A stretch of DNA of 64,000 nt from NCBI GenBank assembly GCA_017453205.1, contig JAFTKO010000012.1:1-64000 (forward strand), read 5' to 3'. Of the stretch, positions 8,244-20,146 are shown in pieces (the first letter of the stretch is position 1; each line of letters begins with the position of its first letter). The notes under the pieces are model-generated. The model was not told the origin of the DNA. It searched no databases and saw only the letters and a program-made list of their open reading frames with translations. The position numbers and the translations under genes are program-made. This DNA is from Clostridia bacterium. GTDB lineage: Bacteria; Bacillota; Clostridia; Oscillospirales; CAG-272.

Positions 8244-8274
8244 GTTATATCGATTGATATAACCCCGATATAAC
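8244..8274. promoter_or_regulatory. Palindrome plus extra half-site upstream of adhE
   Basis: GTTATATC (8244-8251) and GATATAAC (8256-8263) form a perfect 8 bp inverted repeat with a 4 bp spacer. A third GATATAAC follows at 8267-8274. The block lies about 11 bases upstream of the adhE -35 box, as expected for an activator or repressor site. The cognate regulator is unknown; the nearby LysR protein is one candidate. Confidence 0.5.
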
Positions 8275-8284
8275 AAATTGATTA

Positions 8285-8313
8285 TTCACAAGCCGAGAAA
8301 AGTATGTTAAAAT
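8285..8313 (+). promoter_or_regulatory. Promoter of adhE
   Basis: -35 TTCACA (8285-8290), 17 bp spacer, -10 TAAAAT (8308-8313). The -10 lies inside the Rex-like operator. Confidence 0.7.
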
Positions 8314-8321
8314 ATTAACAA
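8304..8321. promoter_or_regulatory. Rex-like operator overlapping the adhE -10 box
   Basis: The core TGTTAAAATATTAACA is a perfect 16 bp palindrome. It matches the clostridial Rex consensus TTGTTAANNNNTTAACAA at 13 of 14 defined positions. Rex leaves its operator when the NADH/NAD+ ratio is high, and adhE is a classic target. Overlap with the -10 box suits simple repression. No rex gene lies in the window. Confidence 0.75.
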
Positions 8322-8364
8322 AGTCAAGAACCTATTGTGGAAATAAATTTTAGGAGGACATAAA

Positions 8365-11067
8365 ATGGAACCCAAAACTTATGAGATTGTTGACAGCGTG
8401 GAGAAGCTGCAGGAAGCAATTACACGCACAAGAGCCGCGCAGCGCATCTTTGCAACCTATACCCAAGAGCAGGTTGACAAGATCTTTCTTGCCGCCGCAT
8501 CTGCAGCCGACAAGGCGCGTATCACACTCGCAAAATTGGCTGTGGAAGAAACCGGTATGGGAATTGTAGAGGACAAGGTGATTAAAAATCACTATGCCTC
8601 CGAGTACATCTACAACGCCTACAAGAACACCAAGACCTGCGGTGTCATCGAAGAGGATACCGCTTACGGCACCAAAAAAATTGCCGAGCCTATCGGTGTG
8701 GTTGCCGCAGTCATTCCCACCACCAACCCGACCTCTACCGCGATCTTTAAGTGCCTTTTGGCGCTCAAAACGCGGAACGCCATTATTATTTCTCCTCACC
8801 CCCGCGCAAAGAACTCCACCATTGCCGCCGCAAAGCTGGTTTTGGAAGCCGCAGTGGCAGCAGGCGCTCCCGAGGGCATCATTGATTGGATCGACGTCCC
8901 CTCGCTGGAAATGACCAACACCGTTATGAAAGAGGCCGATATCATCCTTGCAACGGGAGGTCCCGGCATGGTCAAGGCCGCTTACTCCAGCGGTAAGCCT
9001 GCACTGGGCGTTGGCGCGGGTAACACCCCCGCCATCATCGACGATACTGCGGATATCCTTCTTGCGGTCAACTCCATCATCCACTCCAAGACCTTTGACA
9101 ACGGTATGATCTGTGCTTCCGAGCAGTCGGTCATCGTGCTTGAAAATATTTACGAGGCGGTCAAAAACGAGTTTGCCGCAAGAGGCTGTTATTTCCTAAA
9201 TCCCGACGAGACCGAAAAGGTGAGAAAGACCATCATTATTAACGGTGCGCTTAATGCCAAGATCGTCGGTCAAAGAGCCGCCAAGATCGCAGAGCTTTCG
9301 GGCGTTACCGTTCCCGCGGGAACCAAGATCCTCATCGGCGAGGTTGAGAGCGTAGAGCTTTCCGAGGAGTTTGCACACGAAAAGCTTTCTCCCGTTCTGG
9401 CAATGTACAAGGCAACCGACTTTGAGGACGCACTGGGCAAGGCAGAGCATCTGGTTGCGGACGGCGGCTACGGTCACACTTCTTCCGTTTATTTAAATGA
9501 AGTGACCGAAAAAGAAAAGCTCAGCGCATTTGCCGCACGTATGAAAACCTGCCGTATCTTGGTCAACACACCTTCCTCCCACGGCGGTATCGGTGACCTT
9601 TACAACTTTAAGCTGGCTCCGTCTCTGACACTGGGTTGCGGCTCTTGGGGCGGCAACAGCGTCAGCGAAAATGTTGGTGTCAAGCACCTGCTCAATATCA
9701 AAACCGTAGCCGAGAGGAGAGAAAACATGCTTTGGTTCCGCACCCCCGAAAAGGTATACATCAAAAAAGGCTGTCTGCCCGTGGCTCTTGACGAGCTGAG
9801 AAGCGTTCGCAACGCGAAAAAGGCATTTATCGTAACCGATAGCTTCCTGTATCAAAACGGCTACACCAAGCCCATCACCGACAAGCTTGACGAAATGGGC
9901 ATCACGCACACCACGTTCTTTCATGTTGCCCCCGATCCCACGCTGGGTTGTGCAAAAGAGGGCGCCGCACAGATGCGCGCCTTTGAGCCCGATACCATCA
10001 TCGCACTCGGCGGCGGTTCCGCAATGGACGCGGCAAAGATCATGTGGGTGATGTATGAGCATCCCGAGGCTGACTTTATGGATATGGCAATGCGCTTTAT
10101 CGATATCCGTAAGAGAGTTTATACTTTCCCCAAGATGGGCGAAAAGGCATACTTCATCGCTATCCCCACCTCCGCAGGTACCGGCTCCGAGGTCACGCCT
10201 TTCGCGGTTATCACCGATGAAAACAGCGGTGTGAAGTATCCTTTGGCTGACTATGAGCTGCTCCCCAACATGGCAATTATCGATACTGATTTCCACATGT
10301 CGGCACCTCGCGGATTGACCGCTGCATCGGGTATTGACGCGGTGACGCACGCACTTGAGGCTTATGCTTCGGTCATGGCAACCGATTATACCGATGGCCT
10401 TGCACTCCGCGCCCTCAAGGTGATTTTTGAGTACCTTCCCAGAGCTTACGATAACGGGCTGACCGATGTCGAAGCACGCGAAAAAATGGCAAACGCCGCT
10501 ACTATGGCGGGTATGGCATTCGCAAATGCCTTCCTCGGTGTCTGCCACTCCATGGCACACAAGCTGGGTGCGTTCCACCACCTGCCTCACGGCGTGGCAA
10601 ACGCACTGATGATCGAGGAGGTTCTCCGCTTCAACGCGGCAGAGGCTCCTGTTAAGATGGGTACCTTCTCCCAGTATGATCATCCTCACACCCTTGCCCG
10701 TTACGCAGAGGTTGCAGATTGCCTCGGTATCAAGGGCGAGAATGACACCGAAAAGCTTGAGGGCTTGATCAAAGCCATCAACGATCTCAAGGCAAAGGTT
10801 GGCATCAAGGAGACTATCAAGGATTACAGCATTGACGAAAAGGTATTCCTTGAGAATCTTGACGAAATGGTCGAGCAGGCATTTGATGACCAGTGCACAG
10901 GTGCCAACCCGCGTTATCCTCTGATGAGTGAGATCAAGCAGATGTATCTCAACGCTTACTACGGTAAGCACTTTGTCGAGCCGGATATGCCCAACGCCGA
11001 TGATATTTCCGAGGGCTTCCGTGCCGACGAGATCAAGACCGTATACCGCAAGGGTAAAAAGGCATAA
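8365..11067 (+). CDS. adhE: Bifunctional acetaldehyde-CoA/alcohol dehydrogenase
   Basis: A 900-residue cytoplasmic enzyme that reduces acetyl-CoA through acetaldehyde to ethanol, using two NADH and so regenerating NAD+. The N-terminal aldehyde dehydrogenase domain (about 1-440) has the catalytic Cys at residue 250 in MICASEQSV. The C-terminal iron-dependent alcohol dehydrogenase domain (about 460-880) has GGGSAMDAAK and the metal-binding CHSMAHKLGAFHHLPHG. Length and domain order match AdhE, which forms filaments. TAGGAGGA precedes the ATG. The upstream palindrome fits redox control by Rex. The kinase gene begins 21 bases downstream. Confidence 0.97.
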   Translation: MEPKTYEIVDSVEKLQEAITRTRAAQRIFATYTQEQVDKIFLAAASAADKARITLAKLAVEETGMGIVEDKVIKNHYASEYIYNAYKNTKTCGVIEEDTAYGTKKIAEPIGVVAAVIPTTNPTSTAIFKCLLALKTRNAIIISPHPRAKNSTIAAAKLVLEAAVAAGAPEGIIDWIDVPSLEMTNTVMKEADIILATGGPGMVKAAYSSGKPALGVGAGNTPAIIDDTADILLAVNSIIHSKTFDNGMICASEQSVIVLENIYEAVKNEFAARGCYFLNPDETEKVRKTIIINGALNAKIVGQRAAKIAELSGVTVPAGTKILIGEVESVELSEEFAHEKLSPVLAMYKATDFEDALGKAEHLVADGGYGHTSSVYLNEVTEKEKLSAFAARMKTCRILVNTPSSHGGIGDLYNFKLAPSLTLGCGSWGGNSVSENVGVKHLLNIKTVAERRENMLWFRTPEKVYIKKGCLPVALDELRSVRNAKKAFIVTDSFLYQNGYTKPITDKLDEMGITHTTFFHVAPDPTLGCAKEGAAQMRAFEPDTIIALGGGSAMDAAKIMWVMYEHPEADFMDMAMRFIDIRKRVYTFPKMGEKAYFIAIPTSAGTGSEVTPFAVITDENSGVKYPLADYELLPNMAIIDTDFHMSAPRGLTAASGIDAVTHALEAYASVMATDYTDGLALRALKVIFEYLPRAYDNGLTDVEAREKMANAATMAGMAFANAFLGVCHSMAHKLGAFHHLPHGVANALMIEEVLRFNAAEAPVKMGTFSQYDHPHTLARYAEVADCLGIKGENDTEKLEGLIKAINDLKAKVGIKETIKDYSIDEKVFLENLDEMVEQAFDDQCTGANPRYPLMSEIKQMYLNAYYGKHFVEPDMPNADDISEGFRADEIKTVYRKGKKA

Positions 11068-11088
11068 CAGATAAGGGAGGATAAAATC

Positions 11089-11838
11089 ATGAAACTTGAC
11101 AGAGTGATTGCAGTAAGAAACAATAAGACCATCTACCGTGACGGCGACAAGTGCATTAAGGTGTTCAACGCCGAGTACTCCAAAGCGGACGTTTTAAACG
11201 AGGCACTGAACCAAGCGAGAATCGAAGAGACCGGACTGAACATCCCCAAAATTTTTGAGGTGACCATGGTCGACGGCAAGTGGGCGATCGTGTCCGAATA
11301 CATCAAGGGCAAAACCTTGGCACAGCTGATGCAAGAAGATCCCGAAAAGAAGGACGAATATCTGGAGCTTTTGGTGGATCTGCAGTTGACCGTACATTCC
11401 AAGACCAGCCCGCTGTTGGGTAAGTTGAAGGACAAAATGAACCGTAAGATCAGCATGTCCGAGCTTGATGCAACCACCCGTTACGATCTGCATACCCGTT
11501 TGGAGGGTATGCCTAAGCACAACAAGGTCTGCCACGGCGACTTTAACCCCTCAAACATCATCATTGCCGAGGATGGCACCCCATACATCCTTGACTGGTC
11601 GCACGCAACGCAAGGCAATGCCTCCGCGGACGTGGCGAGAACCTATCTGCTGTTCTGGCTCAACGGTGACATCGACGGTGCCAAAAAGTATCTCGATCTG
11701 TTCTGTGCAAAGAGCAACACTGCAAAGCAATATGTGCAAAAGTGGATGCCCATTGTTGCCGCTTCTCAGTCGGTCAAGGGCAACGAAAAGGAGCGCGAGT
11801 TCCTGCTCTCCTGGGTCAGCGTTGTTGATTACGAATAA
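11089..11838 (+). CDS. APH-family small-molecule kinase
   Basis: A 249-residue protein with the aminoglycoside/choline kinase fold. The Brenner-type catalytic loop HGDFNPSN starts at residue 149 and the metal-binding DW is at 169-170. Similar standalone proteins are common in Clostridia, and most are not proven resistance enzymes; the substrate is unknown. It lies 21 bases after adhE, so it is probably co-transcribed. After its stop there is a 9 bp hairpin without a T-tract, which may only partly stop transcription into the ferredoxin genes. Confidence 0.78.
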   Translation: MKLDRVIAVRNNKTIYRDGDKCIKVFNAEYSKADVLNEALNQARIEETGLNIPKIFEVTMVDGKWAIVSEYIKGKTLAQLMQEDPEKKDEYLELLVDLQLTVHSKTSPLLGKLKDKMNRKISMSELDATTRYDLHTRLEGMPKHNKVCHGDFNPSNIIIAEDGTPYILDWSHATQGNASADVARTYLLFWLNGDIDGAKKYLDLFCAKSNTAKQYVQKWMPIVAASQSVKGNEKEREFLLSWVSVVDYE

Positions 11839-11844
11839 TGAAAT

Positions 11845-11865
11845 GATGCGGGCTAAGCCCGCATC
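11845..11865 (+). terminator. Hairpin without T-tract between kinase and ferredoxin genes
   Basis: Perfect 9 bp stem (11845-11853 with 11857-11865) with a 3-base loop, not followed by T residues. It could be a weak terminator or an mRNA-stabilising or processing hairpin. Confidence 0.4.
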
Positions 11866-11919
11866 GGAATGTACCGAAACGAGCGAGTTTTTAATATTAC
11901 CGTGAAAGGAAAAATAAAC

Positions 11920-12159
11920 ATGAAAATTACAGTTTGTATCGGCAGCTCTTGTCATATCAAGGGCTCCCGTCAAGTCGTTGAGCAGCTCCAATATCTCATC
12001 TCCAAAAACAACCTTGGCGACAAGGTAGAGCTTGGCGGAACCTTTTGTATGGGCAAATGTCAGCAGGGCGTTTGTGTCACGGTGGATGACGGCTTTCATT
12101 CCGTAACGCCCGATACCGTGGACAGCTTTTTTGCGCAGGAAGTTCTTGCCAAGGTATAA
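11920..12159 (+). CDS. Thioredoxin-like [2Fe-2S] ferredoxin, first copy
   Basis: A 79-residue protein with cysteines C6, C11, C43 and C47, the CX4C...CX3C pattern of the thioredoxin-fold [2Fe-2S] ferredoxins related to NuoE/HydC N-terminal modules. It probably passes electrons to or from the hydrogenase proteins encoded downstream. ATG at 11920 is used because GAAAGGA precedes it; an in-frame ATG 51 bases upstream lacks one. A paralogue follows 12 bases after the stop. Confidence 0.85.
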   Translation: MKITVCIGSSCHIKGSRQVVEQLQYLISKNNLGDKVELGGTFCMGKCQQGVCVTVDDGFHSVTPDTVDSFFAQEVLAKV

Positions 12160-12171
12160 AAGGGGACGTTT

Positions 12172-12435
12172 ATGCTGATCGTTCAGGTCTGTGTTGGCAG
12201 TTCCTGCCATCTGAAAGGCTCGGCAGAGATCGTTGAGCTTTTACAAAAAGCCGTGGAAGAACATCACATCGAGGACGAGGTCACACTTGCCGGCAGCTTT
12301 TGTATCGGCAAGTGTAATCGCGTTGGAGTAACGATACAGGTTGAGGATGATGTTCACGTCGGTATTACCCGTGATAATTTCAGAGAATTTTTTAACAAAA
12401 ACATCTTAAACGTAATCCAAGCCGAAAGGAAGTGA
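12172..12435 (+). CDS. Thioredoxin-like [2Fe-2S] ferredoxin, second copy
   Basis: An 87-residue paralogue of the preceding protein. Cysteines C7, C12, C44 and C48 have identical spacing (31 residues between the pairs). Tandem copies suggest a duplication that has diverged, perhaps one partner for each hydrogenase homologue encoded downstream. The stop codon lies 5 bases before the HydS-like start, so translation is likely coupled. Confidence 0.85.
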   Translation: MLIVQVCVGSSCHLKGSAEIVELLQKAVEEHHIEDEVTLAGSFCIGKCNRVGVTIQVEDDVHVGITRDNFREFFNKNILNVIQAERK

Positions 12436-12440
12436 CGCAT

Positions 12441-14117
12441 ATGCCGAGTTGCTTGACACTCAAAAAATCCAATTGCAAAAACTGTTATAAATGTATCCGT
12501 CACTGTCCCGTCAAAGCCATTCGCTTTTCGGGGAACCAAGCCCATATCATCGGCAATGAGTGTATTTTGTGCGGACATTGCTTTGTTGTCTGCCCGCAAA
12601 ACGCCAAGGAGATTGTGGACGGGACCGAAAAGGTCCGCGTATTTCTGCAAAGCGGCGATCCCGTTTTTGTCAGCTTGGCACCCTCTTTTATTGCCAATTA
12701 TGACGGTGTTGGCATCGGCGCTATGCGCAAGGCTTTGAAACAGCTCGGCTTTTACGATGTGGAGGAGACCGCTATCGGCGCTACCATCGTCAAAAACGAG
12801 TATGAGCGAATGCTGTGCGAGGATGAACGCGATGTCATCATTACCTCCTGCTGTCATTCCATCAATTTGCTGATCCAAAAGTATTTTCCCGCGGAGCTCG
12901 AGTATCTTGCGGATGTGGTTTCCCCCATGCAGGCACACTGCGCCGACATCAAAAAGAGATACCCGAACGCCAAGACCGTGTTTATCGGTCCCTGTGTTGC
13001 CAAAAAAGACGAGGCAGAGTATTACAGCGGGATCGTGGATGCCGTGCTGACCTTTGAGGAGCTTACCAACTGGTTAAAGCGCGAGCGAATCGAGCTTGAC
13101 AGGGAAATGGATGCCGACGAGGAAAGCCGTGCGCGGTTCTTCCCGACTACGGGCGGCATTCTGAAAACGATGGCGCAAAATGTACCCGGCTATACCTACA
13201 TGGCACTGGACGGGGTTGAAAACTGCATCTCTGCGCTCAAGGATATCGAGAGCGGAAGGATCCACAAATGCTTTATCGAAATGTCGGCTTGTTCCGGTAG
13301 CTGCATCGGTGGTCCCGTGATGGAGAAATATCACCGTTCTCCCGTCAAGGATTATATGGCGGTGGCGGGTTTTGCGGGAACCAAGGATTTTGACGTGGCA
13401 CAGCCCAATGCAGTCGAGCTGAAAAAGCACTTTACATATATTGAACACAAGCTGTCTCAGCCCACCGAGACCGAGATTGCGGCGGTGCTCCGCCAAATGG
13501 GCAAATTCAAGCCCTCGGACGAGCTCAATTGCGGCTCCTGTGGGTACAATTCCTGCCGCGAAAAGGCGATTGCCATTTGCCAAGGAAAAGCGGAGAGCTC
13601 CATGTGCTTACCCTTCCTCAAGGATAAAGCCGAGAGCTTTTCGGATACCATCGTCAAAAACACGCCCAACGGTCTTATCGTGCTCAATGAAAATCTCGAG
13701 GTTCAGCAGATCAATGACGCCGCGCGCAAGATCATGAATATCCGTGCGGCATCCGACGTTCTCGGCGAGCCAGTGATCCGCATTCTCGATCCCGCAGGAT
13801 TTGTACAAGTGCGCAACAGCGGAAGAAGCATCAGAGACCAACGCGTCTATCTTGCGGAATACAAGAGATACGTGGAGCAAACCGTGGTTTACGATAAGGA
13901 TTCGCGCATGCTGGTCGGCATTATGCGCGACATCACCGACGAGGAAGCAGAGCGCGAAAAGAAAGAAAGCATCAGCCGTCAAACGGTAGAGGTTGCCGAC
14001 AAGGTCGTGGAAAAGCAGATGCGTATCGTACAGGAGATCGCCTCGCTGCTCGGAGAGACGGCGGCGGAAACCAAGATCGCACTGACCAAGCTGAAGGAGT
14101 CGATCGCCGATGAATGA
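12441..14117 (+). CDS. Sensory [FeFe] hydrogenase-like protein with PAS domain (HydS type)
   Basis: A 558-residue putative H2 or redox sensor. Two [4Fe-4S] ferredoxin motifs lie at C12/15/18/22 and C41/44/47/51. An [FeFe] hydrogenase H-cluster domain follows with all expected ligands: TSCCHS (C137, C138), GPC (C185) and SACSGSC (C284, C288). Next is a four-Cys Fe-S segment (C364, C367, C372 and beyond), a PAS domain (about 400-485) and a helical C-terminus. PAS-containing group C hydrogenases are thought to signal rather than turn over H2 in bulk. AAGGAAG before the ATG at 12441 decides against GTG at 12432. The phosphatase gene overlaps its end by 8 bases. Confidence 0.88.
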   Translation: MPSCLTLKKSNCKNCYKCIRHCPVKAIRFSGNQAHIIGNECILCGHCFVVCPQNAKEIVDGTEKVRVFLQSGDPVFVSLAPSFIANYDGVGIGAMRKALKQLGFYDVEETAIGATIVKNEYERMLCEDERDVIITSCCHSINLLIQKYFPAELEYLADVVSPMQAHCADIKKRYPNAKTVFIGPCVAKKDEAEYYSGIVDAVLTFEELTNWLKRERIELDREMDADEESRARFFPTTGGILKTMAQNVPGYTYMALDGVENCISALKDIESGRIHKCFIEMSACSGSCIGGPVMEKYHRSPVKDYMAVAGFAGTKDFDVAQPNAVELKKHFTYIEHKLSQPTETEIAAVLRQMGKFKPSDELNCGSCGYNSCREKAIAICQGKAESSMCLPFLKDKAESFSDTIVKNTPNGLIVLNENLEVQQINDAARKIMNIRAASDVLGEPVIRILDPAGFVQVRNSGRSIRDQRVYLAEYKRYVEQTVVYDKDSRMLVGIMRDITDEEAEREKKESISRQTVEVADKVVEKQMRIVQEIASLLGETAAETKIALTKLKESIADE

Positions 14118-15282
14118 TTTGTGTGCCGATATCGGATATAAGAGCATCAATCACTACGGGGAGGAGCTTTGCGGCGACCATGTGGACGTGGTCGAGGAAA
14201 ACGAAAGCTCTACGGTCATCGTATTGGCGGACGGACTTGGGAGCGGCGTTAAGGCAAGCATCCTTTCCACGCTGACCTCCAAGATCATTTCCACCATGAT
14301 GGCGGCTGGACTGGCCATTGAGGAATGCGTTGCCACCATTGCCGCAACTCTGCCCGTGTGTTCGGTTCGCGGTGTGGCGTATTCCACCTTTACCATCATT
14401 CATCTTTTCAACAATGAGATCGCCGAGATCATTCAGTACGACAATCCGCAGGTCATTGTTCTGCGTGATGATGTCAACTATGATTATCCCAAAACCGAGA
14501 TGAACATCGGCGGGAAAAAGATCTATAAAACGACACTGAAATTGCGTGAAAATGATATCTTTATCGCCATGAGCGACGGCTGCCCCCACGCGGGGATCGG
14601 CGGTATGTACAACTTTGGTTGGAAGCGCGAGGAGATCATCGGCTACATGGAGGCATTGGCACCCGGCGGCTATACAGCCAAAAATATGTCCACGATCTTG
14701 GTGGACGAATGTGAGCGGCTGTACGGCAACAAGCCCGGAGACGATACCACGGCTTGCGTGGTCAAGATTCGCAAAAGAGAGCCGATGAACATTCTGTTCG
14801 GACCACCCTCCAACCGTGACGATTGCAACCGTATGATGTCGCTGTTCTTTTCCAAAGAGGGTAAGCATATTATTTGCGGTGGGACCACCTCGTCGATCGC
14901 GGCGAAATATCTCGGTAAGCCCCTCAAGGCAAGTCTTAATTTTGAACGCTCCGACGTGCCTCCCATTGCGGAGTTGGAGGGTGTGGATCTGGTCACCGAG
15001 GGCGTGATCACGGTCAACCGCGTGTTGGAGTATGCCAAGGATTATCTTGCCGATAACGAGCTGTATGAGCAATGGAGCTTTCAACATGACGGCGCTTCAC
15101 TCATCAGCCGATTGCTGTTTGAGGAGGCGACCGATATCAACTTTTACGTGGGCAGAGCCATTAACCCTGCGCACCAAAATCCCGATCTGCCGATCAATTT
15201 CAATATCAAAATGAATCTGGTCGAGGAGCTTTCGGGTTGCCTCAAGCAGATGGGCAAACGCATCAAAGTCAGTTATTTCTGA
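14110..15282 (+). CDS. SpoIIE/PP2C-type serine phosphatase with unknown C-terminal domain
   Basis: A 390-residue cytoplasmic protein. The first 225 residues or so carry PP2C/SpoIIE motifs: VLADGLGSG with D41, then AMSDGCPH, then PGDDTTACVV. The last 150 residues form a conserved-looking domain I do not recognise. Its start overlaps the HydS-like gene by 8 bases, so the two are translationally coupled. In this context it is probably the output of the sensor, perhaps acting on an anti-sigma antagonist or another phosphoprotein. No kinase or anti-sigma partner is adjacent. Confidence 0.85.
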   Translation: MNDLCADIGYKSINHYGEELCGDHVDVVEENESSTVIVLADGLGSGVKASILSTLTSKIISTMMAAGLAIEECVATIAATLPVCSVRGVAYSTFTIIHLFNNEIAEIIQYDNPQVIVLRDDVNYDYPKTEMNIGGKKIYKTTLKLRENDIFIAMSDGCPHAGIGGMYNFGWKREEIIGYMEALAPGGYTAKNMSTILVDECERLYGNKPGDDTTACVVKIRKREPMNILFGPPSNRDDCNRMMSLFFSKEGKHIICGGTTSSIAAKYLGKPLKASLNFERSDVPPIAELEGVDLVTEGVITVNRVLEYAKDYLADNELYEQWSFQHDGASLISRLLFEEATDINFYVGRAINPAHQNPDLPINFNIKMNLVEELSGCLKQMGKRIKVSYF

Positions 15283-15296
15283 GGAGGAACGAAACA

Positions 15297-16718
15297 ATGC
15301 GCAAATTTGATACCAAGGTACAGCATTTAAAATATAAGGTTTTACGCGAGGTCGCAAGACAGGCGTGGAACGATACGCTTTTGGAAAACGTGCTGGAAAT
15401 CCCCAAAACCATCGTTCCCGGAAAGACCTCCACCATGCGTTGCTGTGTGTATAAGGAACGCGCCATTCTTGCCGAGCGTGTTAAGATCGCCATGGGCGGT
15501 GACAAGGAAAATCCCAACGTCATCGAAGTCATTGACATTGCCTGTGACGAGTGTCCCGCCGCGGGGTATGAGGTAACCGACTCCTGCCGCGGCTGTCTTG
15601 CACACCGTTGTGAGGACGTCTGCAAGCGCGGTGCCATTTCGTTTGACCATAACCACGTGGCGCATATCGATAAGACCAAGTGCGTGGAGTGCGGGCAGTG
15701 CGCAAATGTTTGCCCCTATTCGGCAATCGTCAACCGCAAGCGCCCCTGTCAGGTGGCGTGCAAGGTCAAGGCAATCTCCATCAACGAGGACAATGCCGCG
15801 TCCATTGATAACCACAAATGTATTCAGTGCGGTGCCTGTGTGTACCAATGCCCGTTTGGCGCGATCACCGATAAATCCTTTATTCTCAATGTCATTGATT
15901 TCTTAAAAAAGAGCAACGCCAATCAAAAATACAAGGTCTACGCCATGGTGGCACCCTCGATTTCGAGCCAGTTCAGTTATGCGAAGCTGGGGCAGGTCAT
16001 TACGGGACTGAAAGAGCTTGGCTTCTTCACCGTCATCGAGGCGGCGCTGGGCGCGGATATGGTGGCGCAAGCCGAGTCCCGAGAGCTTGCCGAAAAGGGC
16101 TTTTTGACCAGCTCCTGCTGTCCCGCATTCGTAGCGTATATCAAGTCGGCTTTTCCGGGACTGTTGCAGTATGTATCTCACAATCTCTCTCCCATGGCAA
16201 CGCTTGCCAAGTACATCAAGGAGACGACCGAAAACGCCAAGGTCATTTTTATCGGTCCTTGCACGGCAAAAAAAGCCGAGGCACAGCTGGAAACGGTCAA
16301 GCCTTATGTGGATGCGGTTTTGACGTTTGAAGAACTGCAAGCGTTGTTTGACAGCCGTGATATCGATATCACCACATTGGAAGAGGGTGTGCTCGATAAC
16401 GCTTCTTACTTCGGACGTATTTTTGCACGTTCCGGTGGGCTATCCGATGCGGTGGCGCAGGGCTTGAAGGAGCAAAACATTGATTTTGATCTCAAAGCGG
16501 TTCCGTGCGACGGCATTGAGGCTTGCCGTATGGCATTACTGAAAAAGAGTAAGAATGTGCTTGACGGCAACTTTATCGAGGGTATGGCTTGTATCGGCGG
16601 TTGTATCGGCGGTGCGGGTTGTCTTACCCATGGAGAAAAGAACAAAGCCGAGGTCGACAAATACGGACGTGAAGCATTGGAAAAGACCATTGGCGGTGCC
16701 GTGTCAATGTTGACTTAA
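15297..16718 (+). CDS. Monomeric [FeFe] hydrogenase, group B-like
   Basis: A 473-residue hydrogenase. A Cys-rich N-terminal region is followed by two ferredoxin-type [4Fe-4S] motifs (CVECGQCANVC and CIQCGACVYQC). The H-cluster domain has SSCCPAF (C274, C275), GPCTAKK (C322) and MACIGGC (C432, C436), so all cluster ligands are present. The TSCCP-like Cys that shuttles protons is kept, so it may be catalytic, evolving H2 from reduced ferredoxin. GAGGAGGAA precedes the ATG at 15297. It closes the hydrogenase module and a strong terminator follows. No HydE/F/G maturases are in the window. Confidence 0.9.
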   Translation: MRKFDTKVQHLKYKVLREVARQAWNDTLLENVLEIPKTIVPGKTSTMRCCVYKERAILAERVKIAMGGDKENPNVIEVIDIACDECPAAGYEVTDSCRGCLAHRCEDVCKRGAISFDHNHVAHIDKTKCVECGQCANVCPYSAIVNRKRPCQVACKVKAISINEDNAASIDNHKCIQCGACVYQCPFGAITDKSFILNVIDFLKKSNANQKYKVYAMVAPSISSQFSYAKLGQVITGLKELGFFTVIEAALGADMVAQAESRELAEKGFLTSSCCPAFVAYIKSAFPGLLQYVSHNLSPMATLAKYIKETTENAKVIFIGPCTAKKAEAQLETVKPYVDAVLTFEELQALFDSRDIDITTLEEGVLDNASYFGRIFARSGGLSDAVAQGLKEQNIDFDLKAVPCDGIEACRMALLKKSKNVLDGNFIEGMACIGGCIGGAGCLTHGEKNKAEVDKYGREALEKTIGGAVSMLT

Positions 16719-16788
16719 TGCGTCATATTCGCTCAAAATAGGTAGGCTTGTTATGGCAAAGTAGCTTTTCCCTTTTTGAATCAAATAT

Positions 16789-16828
16789 CCCCCGAAAGCT
16801 TTTTCCTAAGCTTTCGGGGGACTTTTCT
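16789..16828. terminator. Bidirectional terminator between hydrogenase and lacZ
   Basis: A 13 bp perfect stem (CCCCCGAAAGCTT at 16789-16801 with 16808-16820). The plus-strand side is followed by ACTTTTCT. The genes converge here, so it may serve both. Confidence 0.8.
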
Positions 16829-16829
16829 G

Positions 16830-20000
<3,171 letters not shown>

Positions 20001-20002
20001 TT

Positions 20003-20031
20003 ATTATGTCATACTTTTTTACTTTTGTCAA
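20003..20031 (-). promoter_or_regulatory. Promoter of lacZ
   Basis: Minus strand -35 TTGACA (20026-20031), 17 bp spacer, -10 CATAAT (20003-20008). Confidence 0.82.
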
Positions 20032-20104
20032 GAGGTTTTAAAAAAGAGACGCAAAAAACCAAAAATATCTTAAAAAATGAAAAGCGCTTCGGCTTCAATG
20101 CATA

Positions 20105-20134
20105 CAAAAAAGACATCCCGAAAGATGTCTTTTT
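20105..20134 (-). terminator. Terminator of the cold-shock gene
   Basis: AAAGACATC/GATGTCTTT hairpin with a T-run on the minus strand. Confidence 0.82.
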
Positions 20135-20146
20135 GGGGGGCTTGGC

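Noticed and set aside
9493-10971. Long minus-strand frame (492 codons) opposite adhE
   Set aside because: Antisense shadow of the strongly biased adhE sequence; no ribosome binding site, promoter or recognisable domain.
11089-11838. Aminoglycoside-resistance gene
   Set aside because: The catalytic loop fits the APH fold, but many clostridial paralogues act on other small molecules, and nothing here indicates drug resistance.
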